The notes beneath the pieces were generated by a model that searched no databases, was not told where the DNA came from, and saw only the letters and a program-made list of their open reading frames with translations. Shown piece after piece: positions 24,583-31,125 of a stretch of DNA of 47,363 nucleotides. How positions within the stretch are numbered: position 1 is the stretch's first letter; each line of letters opens with the position of its first letter. A program made the position numbers and the translations under genes. This stretch comes from JAUSNA01 sp964568885 (GTDB lineage Bacteria > Patescibacteriota > Microgenomatia > Levybacterales > GWA1-39-11): NCBI GenBank assembly GCA_964568885.1, contig CAZMSF010000008.1, positions 1 through 47,363 on the forward strand. Direction: 5' to 3'.

Positions 24583-25280
24583 CCATTATCCTTTACCTCT
24601 TTTAGAAGTTCGGGCCTCCTCCTTTTTGTCATAATTTGTGACTGTTCTTTTTTAAACTTTTGAATTTTTACCGGGTCGCCAGAGATAAGAGCTGTTGGAA
24701 CAGTTATGCCATTGTACGTTTCCGGCCGCGTGTATGTCGGTCCTTCGAGTATCCGCTTACCATCAACTAATGAATGCGATTCGGTTTTTGTTGCGGTTTC
24801 ATCTTTGAGAACGCCGGGAATGAGACGAGTTACACTATCAATTACAGCCATTGCGGGAATTTCTCCTCCGGTCAAAACATAATCTCCAACCGATAGCTCC
24901 ATATCGACAAGACTTCGTATTCTTTCGTCAAACCCTTCATAATGGCCACAAACTAGAATAAGGTGTGAAAGAGTTGAGAATTCTTCTGCCACTTCTTGTT
25001 TATAAACTTTACCCTGCGGGTCAAGAAGTACTACTTTTTCACCCTTAATTCCAGTGCGGGTTGATTTTATAACCTCATCCATAACATCAACGCGGAGAAC
25101 CATTCCTGCCCCTCCTCCATACGGTTTGTCGTCTACTATTTTGTGTTTTCCTATCCCAAAATCACGGTGACTAACGATGTTGAATGCAACTTTGCCTTTC
25201 AATTGGGCGCGTTTTAGTATGGAGCTATTGAGAATAGGCTCAAAAACCTCAGGAAATAAAGTGATTACAGAAATCTTCAT
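24579..25280 (-). CDS. trmD: tRNA (guanine37-N1)-methyltransferase
   Basis: A 233-residue SPOUT-fold enzyme that methylates G37 of tRNAs with SAM to prevent +1 frameshifting. Motifs: MKISVITLFPEVFEP at the N-terminus, DDKPYGGGAGMVLR, the knot region LVCGHYEGFDERI (family CGRYEGIDxR; Arg replaced by His) and SVGDYVLTGGEIPAM. Length is standard. A TACACT box lies 6 nt before the ATG, suggesting a separate, possibly leaderless, promoter after khpA. In many bacteria rimM lies between khpA and trmD; here the 58-nt gap is too small for it. It converges on pilO. Confidence 0.95.
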   Translation of the reverse strand: MKISVITLFPEVFEPILNSSILKRAQLKGKVAFNIVSHRDFGIGKHKIVDDKPYGGGAGMVLRVDVMDEVIKSTRTGIKGEKVVLLDPQGKVYKQEVAEEFSTLSHLILVCGHYEGFDERIRSLVDMELSVGDYVLTGGEIPAMAVIDSVTRLIPGVLKDETATKTESHSLVDGKRILEGPTYTRPETYNGITVPTALISGDPVKIQKFKKEQSQIMTKRRRPELLKEVKDNG

Positions 25281-25338
25281 ACTTTTAGTGTAGCGTACTT
25301 ACGAAATATGTCGAGTGAGGTGTGGAATGAATGCTTAG

Positions 25339-25572
25339 CTATTTTTCTTCGACGTTAATTTCTACCCGTTTATTCTCTTTAATTGCTTGAATTTTTACGA
25401 GTTGTTTCATGGCGTTGATAACCTTGCCGCCCTTGCCGATAATTTTGCCGATTTCTTCCTGCGGAGCTTGTATGGTGAGAACTACATCTCCCTCTTCGCT
25501 TTCACTCTCGCTGACCATTATCTCAGGATTGGAAAAAGTGTGGTTTAGGATATATTCCAGAAGCTCGCGCAT
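25339..25572 (-). CDS. khpA: KH-domain RNA-binding protein KhpA
   Basis: A 77-residue single KH domain with the signature IGKIIGKGGKVINAMKQLV (GxxG = GKGG). KhpA-type proteins bind RNA broadly and in some Gram-positive bacteria influence cell division and ribosome-related processes. It begins 1 nt after rpsP, the conserved partner in the rpsP-khpA-rimM-trmD order, and is followed by trmD without rimM. No odd features beyond the missing neighbour. Confidence 0.93.
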   Translation of the reverse strand: MRELLEYILNHTFSNPEIMVSESESEEGDVVLTIQAPQEEIGKIIGKGGKVINAMKQLVKIQAIKENKRVEINVEEK

Positions 25573-25573
25573 A

Positions 25574-25840
25574 TTAGTTGGTTTTTGGTTGTTTTACCTT
25601 TTTGGGTCGAGTTACTCCTTCAATTGCGTCTTTTACCGCAGGTGTCATTTGAGCTCCTTTTGAAACCCAATACTTTATCTTGTCATTATCGAATTCCTTT
25701 GTAATTCCACTTGTCGTTTTTTCGTAAAAACCGAGCAAATCAACCGGTTTTCCATCCCGTCTTGACCGTTTTTCTTTAACGACAAGCCTGAATTTACGCT
25801 CACCGCGTTTTCCTGTTCTTGTAAATCGTATTACTAGCAT
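25574..25840 (-). CDS. rpsP: 30S ribosomal protein S16
   Basis: 88 residues. MLVIRFTRTGKRGERKFRLVV, DGKPVDLLGFYEK and KYWVSKGAQMTPAVKDAI are the S16 family blocks (usual form MVxIRLxRxGxKxxPxYRIVV...GAQPTDTV). The second basic block KRSRRDGKPVD follows the usual spacing. The gene has its own promoter at 25877-25905 and a leader containing a short hairpin followed by a U-rich run, which may attenuate transcription. Confidence 0.95.
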   Translation of the reverse strand: MLVIRFTRTGKRGERKFRLVVKEKRSRRDGKPVDLLGFYEKTTSGITKEFDNDKIKYWVSKGAQMTPAVKDAIEGVTRPKKVKQPKTN

Positions 25841-25855
25841 AATTAAAAAAATAAA

Positions 25856-25868
25856 TGGCTTTAAGCCA
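25856..25868 (-). promoter_or_regulatory. Hairpin plus U-rich run in the rpsP leader
   Basis: Read on the minus strand, TGGC-TTAAA-GCCA is followed by TTTATTTTTTT just before the rpsP ATG. A four-pair stem (up to six if the loop closes further) with a U-rich run is terminator-like and could attenuate rpsP expression. This is a structural suggestion only. Confidence 0.35.
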
Positions 25869-25876
25869 GTTGTGTT

Positions 25877-25905
25877 ATTGTACTATTTTTGAGGCAAATT
25901 CGCAA
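25877..25905 (-). promoter_or_regulatory. Predicted rpsP promoter
   Basis: Minus strand TTGCGA (25905-25900), a 17-bp spacer and TACAAT (25882-25877), about 36 nt upstream of the ATG. The -35 hexamer is the same as that of the rpmF promoter. Confidence 0.55.
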
Positions 25906-25912
25906 CATTGAA

Positions 25913-26584
25913 TTACTGTGTTACGTTAAAAGCCTCGAGTGCCTTTTGGGCTGCGTCTTTTTCGGCTTCTTGTTTTGAGCGTCCGGTTCCACTGGCGACT
26001 TGTTCACCGTTCAGAAAAACACCCGCAGTGTATACCTTGTCGTGGTCAGGCCCCTGTTCGTCAAGAATTCTGTAGTCGGGAGAGACTTTATATTTTTCCT
26101 GCATAAACTCCTGAAGCATACTTTTGGCATCTTTCAGCCCTTGGCTTCCAACAAACTCATTTTGATTCTCAAGTATTGTTGCGGTTATAAAATCGCGTGC
26201 TTTTTCAATTCCTCCGTCAAGAAATAACCCGCCGACTACAGCCTCATAAGTGTTGGCAAGAATGGTTTTGTTGGTTCTACCCCCACCCTCTTCCTCGCCC
26301 TTACTCATTTTTAGCAATGCTCCAAGACCCAGGCTCTCGGATACTATGTAAAGGGTTTGGGTATTGGTAAGAACCGAGCGTAGGCTTGTCAATTCGCCCT
26401 CTTTGAGGTTGGGATATTGGGAATAGATTGAGGAAGACACAACAAACGAGAGGATGCTGTCTCCCAAGAATTCGAGTCGTTCATTCGACTCCTTTGCTTC
26501 TTTATTTTCGTTCAAAAACGACCGGTGGGTAAAAACGAGTGACTTTATCTCTTCGTTTGTAAATTCCGGCAATTTTATATTCAT
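25913..26584 (-). CDS. rnc: Ribonuclease III
   Basis: A 223-residue double-strand-specific endoribonuclease for rRNA processing. The RNase III signature NERLEFLGDSILSF is at about 34-47, with catalytic acidic residues Glu38 and Asp42. The second catalytic pair lies in NTYEAVVGGLFLDGG, and a dsRNA-binding domain occupies about 150-223 (DAKSMLQEFMQEKYKVSPDYRI, ending EAEKDAAQKALEAF). Length is standard. It begins 1 nt after nusB, so rpmF-nusB-rnc are probably one transcript that combines rRNA transcription antitermination with rRNA cleavage. Confidence 0.95.
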   Translation of the reverse strand: MNIKLPEFTNEEIKSLVFTHRSFLNENKEAKESNERLEFLGDSILSFVVSSSIYSQYPNLKEGELTSLRSVLTNTQTLYIVSESLGLGALLKMSKGEEEGGGRTNKTILANTYEAVVGGLFLDGGIEKARDFITATILENQNEFVGSQGLKDAKSMLQEFMQEKYKVSPDYRILDEQGPDHDKVYTAGVFLNGEQVASGTGRSKQEAEKDAAQKALEAFNVTQ

Positions 26585-26585
26585 A

Positions 26586-26948
26586 TTATTTTGTATCAGA
26601 CTCTTTTATCAGTTTTCCAAGTGCCCCATTTACAAAGCCCGGAGATGCGTCTCCTCCGAATTCTTTCGCAAGCTCGATTGCTTCATCGATAATAACTTTT
26701 GGCGGTGCCTTCTTCTCAAATTGTAACTCATAAATTGCAAGTCTCAAAACAGCAAGGTCGACTTTGTTGATTTTATCGATAGGAAATTCGGGAGCTACTT
26801 CTTCGATTTTTGCGTCAATTGTATTTATATTCTCAATAACTAATTTTGCTTTTGCGTTCGGAATTTTTTGTTCGACAAAACTGTAGGAAAAAAGTAACTG
26901 GACAATATCTTGTCTTTGCTTGTGCCGGGGGTCAAGGGCCGTCTTCAT
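26586..26948 (-). CDS. nusB: Transcription antitermination factor NusB
   Basis: About 120 residues. The start MKTALDPRHKQRQDIVQLLFSYSF matches the NusB N-terminal helix; the remaining family core reads INKVDLAVLRLAIYELQFE and VIIDEAIELAKEFGGDASPGFVNGALGKL. The same frame is open upstream to 27236, but that part is the shadow of rpmF, so the start at 26948, four nucleotides after the rpmF stop, is clearly the real one. NusB with S10 binds boxA RNA to prevent premature termination in rRNA operons. Confidence 0.93.
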   Translation of the reverse strand: MKTALDPRHKQRQDIVQLLFSYSFVEQKIPNAKAKLVIENINTIDAKIEEVAPEFPIDKINKVDLAVLRLAIYELQFEKKAPPKVIIDEAIELAKEFGGDASPGFVNGALGKLIKESDTK

Positions 26949-26952
26949 GAAG

Positions 26953-27129
26953 CTATTTTGAGAGAACTTGCTTCCCCTTGTAGTATCCGCACGCGGAGCA
27001 AACCGTATGCGGAACAACGACTGAGCCGCAGTTCTTACAAATTGTAGATGCAGTGACAGCAAGCGAAATTGCACTTCGTCTCTTTCCCTTGCGTTGTCTT
27101 GAGTGTCTTCTTTTTGGTTCTTGTGGCAT
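26953..27129 (-). CDS. rpmF: 50S ribosomal protein L32
   Basis: 58 residues, shorter than usual gene-calling cut-offs. The N-terminus MPQEPKRRHSRQRKGKRR is the L32 hallmark (usually MAVPKRKxSxxRxxxRR). A zinc ribbon follows with two Cys pairs, CKNCG and CSACG, and the family ending YYKGKQVL. The gene has its own promoter (27162-27190) with a 32-nt leader and ends four nucleotides before nusB. It lies in a different frame from the nusB extension, which hides it. Confidence 0.95.
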   Translation of the reverse strand: MPQEPKRRHSRQRKGKRRSAISLAVTASTICKNCGSVVVPHTVCSACGYYKGKQVLSK

Positions 27130-27161
27130 AAATAAAAGCGTCTTTTAGGCGCCTTGTAGGT

Positions 27162-27190
27162 ATTATAGTAAATTTTACGCTCATTCGCAA
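27162..27190 (-). promoter_or_regulatory. Promoter of the rpmF-nusB-rnc operon
   Basis: Minus strand TTGCGA (27190-27185), a 17-bp spacer and a perfect TATAAT (27167-27162). It lies in the short gap after recG. Confidence 0.68.
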
Positions 27191-27198
27191 TACTTTCC

Positions 27199-29217
27199 TT
27201 AATCTGGATGAACGAGCTTAAGCGATACGCTTTCAACTTTTTTTAGAAGTACCTCGTTTTTCAAAAGGTCTGGAAAAAGAGTTTCCGCTTCTCTTTTGGC
27301 CAAGTCAACGAGCTCAAAATTTCGAAAGTCGGCTATCTTAAATCCCTTGTATCCATGCTGTCGTGTTCCAAACAAGTCTCCACCGCCGCGGAGTTTTAGA
27401 TCAAGCTCCGCAAGTTCAAATCCACTGTGAGCTAATTCCATGTGTTTTAACCGTTCCAGTACCTGCTCTGTGTTGCTTTCTGTAAAGAGCAAGCAGTATG
27501 ACTGCTTGTCTCCTCTTCCTACCCTTCCACGGAGTTGATGCAATTGGGCCAAGCCAAAACGGTCCGATGCCTCAATTACCATAATTGTTGCATCGGGAAT
27601 ATCAATTCCGACTTCAACAACGGGAGTTGAAACAAGCACATGATACTCCTTATTTTTGAATTTTTTCAGCACCTCCTCCTTCTCTTTTGCCTTCAATTTT
27701 CCGTGTAAAAGCCCGAGTTTTAATTCACTGAGATCTTCCTTTTTGAGCCTTTCAAATTCAACTTTTGCGGCTTTTATAGTATCCATACTCTCCGACTCTT
27801 CGATAAATGGACATACGATAAAAGCCTGGTCCGTATACCCGCTTTCAATTATTTGCTTTTTTATCCAGTCGTATGCACCGGTTCTTTTTGTTGGAGGAAC
27901 AAGCCATGTTTTTATTTTCTGTCTTCCTTTTGGCATCTGCCTAAGCAAAGAAACGTCGAGGTCTTTGTACAGTGCAAGAAGAATGGTTCGTGGAATAGGC
28001 GTTGCTGTCATGGTCAAAAAGTGAGGATTGGTCCCTTTTTGCCTCAAAATTGCCCTTTGCTCTACTCCAAATCGTTGTTGCTCGTCTATTACAACAAGCC
28101 CCAATTTTTCAAAGTCGACACTTTTTTGGATGAGTGCATGAGTGCCAACGAGAATATCCCTACCCTCTTCTTTTTTTGATCCGGTCCGAAGGCCAACAGA
28201 GATTCCCAGCGGTTCAAACAAATTCCTTAAAGTCGTGTAATGCTGGTTGGCCAAAATTTCGGTGGGGGCCATCAGCACCGACTGATAGCCGTTGAGATGC
28301 GTTACATACATCGCAATTGCCGCCACAACCGTTTTTCCGCTTCCGACATCCCCTTCCAAAAGTCTGTTCATCGGAACGTCCTTTGCTAAATCATTTTCAA
28401 TGTCTTTTATCGCCTGCAGCTGGCCGGGGGTAAGGGTAAATGGGAGTGATGTTACGAGTTCGATGACTTTCTCGTCAAATTCGGATATTTTGAAAGGAAT
28501 GCCCCGGTTTTTGTGGTTCCACTCATCCCGTCTTTTGATGGCAGCCAGATGAGACAATAATAATTCATCAAATGAAAGCCTGTTGCGGGCAATTTCCGCT
28601 TCTTCTACGTTTTTTGGAAAATGGCATGCATAGAGCGATTCATATAAGGTTTTGTAGTGAAGTTTTGCAAGTTCCTTTTCGGGCAAAAATTCTGAAATAT
28701 ATTCTTTATTTTTTGTGAGTAAATCGAATATCCTGTTCCTGAGCCATTTTGAGGATAGTCCTCGGGTCTCATTATATATAGGAACAAGGCCTGTGGTGTG
28801 AATTCCATTTGACTGGGAAAGTACTTCGTATTCTTTTATCTGAAACGAGGGTTTTTTACCGAAAAATCCAAGTTTTCCAACAAGCCCAACCTCGTCTCCC
28901 GGGTGGATAATACGCGTTATATATGACTGGTTGAACCACGTTGCGCTAAGAGCTCCTGTGCCATCGGTAATGGTTGCTTTTTGGAGGACAAAACGGCGCC
29001 TTGTATATTCGTTTTTTATATCAATGACCGTTCCTCTTACGACCGATGTCTCCCCGATTTTCAAATTGCGGATACTAACACTATTGGTAAAATCTTCGTA
29101 GCGGAAAGGAAGATGAAAAAGGAGGTCTTCAACAGTAAATATATTAAGTCTTTGAAGAGCGGAATTTTTCAGGCGATATACGAGTCCCGCTTCTCCAATC
29201 GGAGTATTTAGGTCCAT
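27199..29217 (-). CDS. recG: ATP-dependent DNA helicase RecG
   Basis: 672 residues. The N-terminal wedge/OB domain (about 50-150) is followed by superfamily 2 helicase motifs: Walker A GDVGSGKTVVA, MAPTEILANQH, the DEQQRFGVEQR box (motif II DExx plus the RecG QRFG), LTMTATPIPRTI, and the C-terminal half with VVEVGIDIPDATIMVIE and QLRGRVGRG. RecG remodels stalled forks and Holliday junctions. The ATG follows directly after the stop codon of the small upstream peptide gene, without a gap, so the two are probably translationally coupled. Length is slightly under the common 690. Confidence 0.95.
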   Translation of the reverse strand: MDLNTPIGEAGLVYRLKNSALQRLNIFTVEDLLFHLPFRYEDFTNSVSIRNLKIGETSVVRGTVIDIKNEYTRRRFVLQKATITDGTGALSATWFNQSYITRIIHPGDEVGLVGKLGFFGKKPSFQIKEYEVLSQSNGIHTTGLVPIYNETRGLSSKWLRNRIFDLLTKNKEYISEFLPEKELAKLHYKTLYESLYACHFPKNVEEAEIARNRLSFDELLLSHLAAIKRRDEWNHKNRGIPFKISEFDEKVIELVTSLPFTLTPGQLQAIKDIENDLAKDVPMNRLLEGDVGSGKTVVAAIAMYVTHLNGYQSVLMAPTEILANQHYTTLRNLFEPLGISVGLRTGSKKEEGRDILVGTHALIQKSVDFEKLGLVVIDEQQRFGVEQRAILRQKGTNPHFLTMTATPIPRTILLALYKDLDVSLLRQMPKGRQKIKTWLVPPTKRTGAYDWIKKQIIESGYTDQAFIVCPFIEESESMDTIKAAKVEFERLKKEDLSELKLGLLHGKLKAKEKEEVLKKFKNKEYHVLVSTPVVEVGIDIPDATIMVIEASDRFGLAQLHQLRGRVGRGDKQSYCLLFTESNTEQVLERLKHMELAHSGFELAELDLKLRGGGDLFGTRQHGYKGFKIADFRNFELVDLAKREAETLFPDLLKNEVLLKKVESVSLKLVHPD

Positions 29218-29319
29218 CTATTGAAGTATATACGGCAAAATGACGGTTGCAATCATCGCTAAGGTTGCAACGATAACAACGACTTTCATTATCCATTTTC
29301 TTTTTCTAATTTCTTCCAT
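29218..29319 (-). CDS. 33-residue single-span membrane peptide between tyrS and recG
   Basis: An unrecognised small gene. The product begins MEEIRKRKWIMK, a charged, basic cytoplasmic head, followed by one hydrophobic span of about 20 residues (VVVIVATLAMIATVILPYIL) and Gln. The ATG overlaps the tyrS stop (TAATG) and its own stop abuts the recG ATG, an unusually tight arrangement supporting real translation and coupling. A single-pass membrane peptide with the N-terminus inside fits the positive-inside rule. No function can be assigned; it may be a membrane peptide or chiefly serve translational coupling. Confidence 0.68.
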   Translation of the reverse strand: MEEIRKRKWIMKVVVIVATLAMIATVILPYILQ

Positions 29320-30515
29320 TATTTCTTTTTTATTCTAACATATTTTCTTTTACCGATTTTTAGAGTTGATTCTTTAGGTAAATCTTTTGTATTGAAAAAA
29401 GGACTCTCAATTCTCGTTTCATCAAAGGATACACCATGTTGTTCTACAAGTCTTTTCCATTCCGACATAGAGTCAACGAGTCCTTTTTGAAGAACCACTT
29501 TTGAGAGGGGTTGTCCGTTGGTGATAATAATTTCTTCGATGTCTAAAGGTACTTCTTTATTCTGCACAACATTTTGAAATGCTTCCTGTGCAAGCTCGGC
29601 ATCCTTTTCCGTGTTAAGTTGTTTTACGATTTCGTACGCAAGCCGCTTCTTATATATAATAGGATTTTCTCCGTTTTTAAGTTTTGTCTCAATATCCTTA
29701 ATTTCATCAAGCGGAACATCTGTAAGGTATTCCATTGCTTTGACAATTACATCGTCAGACAAATTCATTATTTTCCCGTAAAGGTTTTCGGGTCGGTCGG
29801 TAATACTTATTACATTTCCCTCGCTTTTTCCGATTTTTCGTCCCTGGCTATCCTCAAGAAGGGGGGTGGTCATGACGAATTTATCCTTTCCTCTCATCGA
29901 TTTTATGAGCTGCCTTCCGACAAGCATGTTGAACGTTTGGTCGCTTCCTCCTAGCTCAAGGTCTACTTCCATCGCAACAGAGTCATAACCCTGAAGAAGC
30001 GGATACAAAAACTCCCGAAGATTTATCGGGGCATTATCTTTCAGCCGTTTCTGGAACATATCACGCTCAATTAGTTGCTGTACCGTAAAATTGCCGGCTA
30101 TTTCAAGAATTTGTGACAGCGAAAGCTTATTGAGCCAATCGCCGTTGTAAAGGATTTCAACCGCGTTTTCTCCTTCAAAATTCAAGAGTTTTTTTGCTTG
30201 CATGACATAATCCTTTGCGTTTCTTTTTAATTCCTCTTCATTGAAAAACTTTTCTCTTGATGACAATTTTCCGGTGGGGTCACCTGCCTGTCCGGTGCCG
30301 GTTCCTATAAGAAAAATTACGTGATGTCCAAGCTTTTGCCATTGAGCAAGCTTCCGGAGCCCAATCATGTGCCCGATATGAAGTTCGGTACCCGTTGGGT
30401 CGAATCCTTGGTAAAGTTTCAATTTTTTCCCCGAGGCAAGAACTTTTTCAAGCGCATCGTATGAAGGATAAATTTTGTCTACCCCTCTTTTTAAAAGTTG
30501 CTCTATTTCATTCAT
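29319..30515 (-). CDS. tyrS: Tyrosyl-tRNA synthetase
   Basis: A 398-residue class I synthetase charging tRNA-Tyr. HIGH motif HIGH at 46-49 (in ELHIGHMIGLRKL), the GTGTGQAGDPTGK substrate region, LQGYDSVAMEVDLELGGSDQTFN, and the KMSKS equivalent KIGKSEGN. The C-terminal domain is S4-like (LSKVVLQKGLVDSMSEWKRLVEQHGV). A near-consensus promoter puts TATAAT 6 nt before the ATG, so the message should be leaderless. The divergent NUDIX gene shares the promoter region. The stop overlaps the small peptide gene. Confidence 0.95.
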   Translation of the reverse strand: MNEIEQLLKRGVDKIYPSYDALEKVLASGKKLKLYQGFDPTGTELHIGHMIGLRKLAQWQKLGHHVIFLIGTGTGQAGDPTGKLSSREKFFNEEELKRNAKDYVMQAKKLLNFEGENAVEILYNGDWLNKLSLSQILEIAGNFTVQQLIERDMFQKRLKDNAPINLREFLYPLLQGYDSVAMEVDLELGGSDQTFNMLVGRQLIKSMRGKDKFVMTTPLLEDSQGRKIGKSEGNVISITDRPENLYGKIMNLSDDVIVKAMEYLTDVPLDEIKDIETKLKNGENPIIYKKRLAYEIVKQLNTEKDAELAQEAFQNVVQNKEVPLDIEEIIITNGQPLSKVVLQKGLVDSMSEWKRLVEQHGVSFDETRIESPFFNTKDLPKESTLKIGKRKYVRIKKK

Positions 30516-30521
30516 ATAATG

Positions 30522-30550
30522 ATTATAGTGTGTCGGTGGTTACTGTTCAA
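30522..30550 (-). promoter_or_regulatory. Strong tyrS promoter, leaderless
   Basis: Minus strand TTGAAC (30550-30545), a 17-bp spacer and a perfect TATAAT (30527-30522), with the ATG 6 nt downstream. Its -35 box overlaps the presumed -35 region of the divergent gene at 30580. Confidence 0.7.
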
Positions 30551-30569
30551 CTTAAATGTCTGCTATACT
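30540..30569 (+). promoter_or_regulatory. Predicted promoter of the NUDIX gene
   Basis: TATACT (30564-30569) stands 10 nt before the ATG at 30580, with a poor -35 hexamer (TTACTG, 30540-30545) at 18 bp. It overlaps the tyrS promoter, so the two could compete for RNA polymerase. Confidence 0.4.
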
Positions 30570-30579
30570 AGCAAAAATT

Positions 30580-31035
30580 ATGAGAAAACCGGGCATTGAT
30601 TTTATTGGCATCACTACCCCCTTCTACTGTGTTGACGGCCGTGGTCATCTTTTGATGCACAAAAGAAGTAAGAATTGCCGAGATGAAAAAGGCAAGTGGG
30701 ATACGGGTGCCGGACAATTAGATTTTGGAGAGGACGTAGAAAAAGGAGTATTGAGGGAAGTAAAAGAGGAATATGGATGCAGCGGCATAATATTGGCACA
30801 AGTTCCTCCACATTCCGTTATCAGGGTGCAAAATGGGGTGAAAACACACTGGCTTGCGATACCCCACATCGTTCTTGTTGACCCCGAAAAAGTCAAAAAC
30901 AATGAGCCTCACAAAATAGATGAACTGGGTTGGTTTTCTCTTGATGCTCTTCCCTCCCCCATTCATTCTGCGCTGCGGCGGTATATCTTCAAAACAGAGC
31001 GCGTTGAAGTGCTCAGAAAGTACATCGGTAAGTGA
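30580..31035 (+). CDS. NUDIX hydrolase
   Basis: About 151 residues. The NUDIX box is complete: G-x5-E-x7-REVKEEYG, reading GQLDFGEDVEKGVLREVKEEYGC, with the catalytic REx2EE. The preceding strands (GITTPFYCVDGRGHLLMHKRS) match the family. These enzymes hydrolyse nucleoside diphosphates linked to another group; the substrate cannot be told from the sequence. The start MRKPGIDFIG is 10 nt after the -10 box; an ATG at 30556 lies ahead of the expected transcription start. It is divergent from tyrS and followed by a large dyad before the PBP gene. Confidence 0.88.
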   Translation: MRKPGIDFIGITTPFYCVDGRGHLLMHKRSKNCRDEKGKWDTGAGQLDFGEDVEKGVLREVKEEYGCSGIILAQVPPHSVIRVQNGVKTHWLAIPHIVLVDPEKVKNNEPHKIDELGWFSLDALPSPIHSALRRYIFKTERVEVLRKYIGK

Positions 31036-31072
31036 AAAATGATACAATGAATGCCATACCGCATTTCTCAAT

Positions 31073-31111
31073 ATGTATTACGGTTTTGCTAGATGCAAAA
31101 CTGCAATACAT
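31073..31111. repeat. Near-perfect 17-bp inverted repeat upstream of the PBP gene
   Basis: ATGTATTACGGTTTTGC (31073-31089) pairs with GCAAAACTGCAATACAT (31095-31111) around TAGAT, with one mismatch (A/C) and one G-T wobble. It lies between a NUDIX gene and a class A PBP, 14 nt before the chosen PBP start. No U-tract follows, so an operator or regulatory leader is as likely as a terminator. Confidence 0.55.
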
Positions 31112-31125
31112 TAATTAATTTACTT

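Noticed and set aside
26586..27236. A single 216-residue protein extending nusB upstream
   Set aside because: The extra N-terminal part is an out-of-frame reading of rpmF (26953-27129), which encodes a clear L32 zinc-ribbon protein.
31048..31119. A 23-codon frame between the NUDIX and PBP genes
   Set aside because: It overlaps the large dyad, has no recognisable product and only a chance TACAAT upstream.
31093..31125. ATG at 31093 as start of the PBP gene
   Set aside because: It lies in the loop of a large inverted repeat, and the extra eleven residues interrupt a normal basic N-terminus; 31126 is more plausible.
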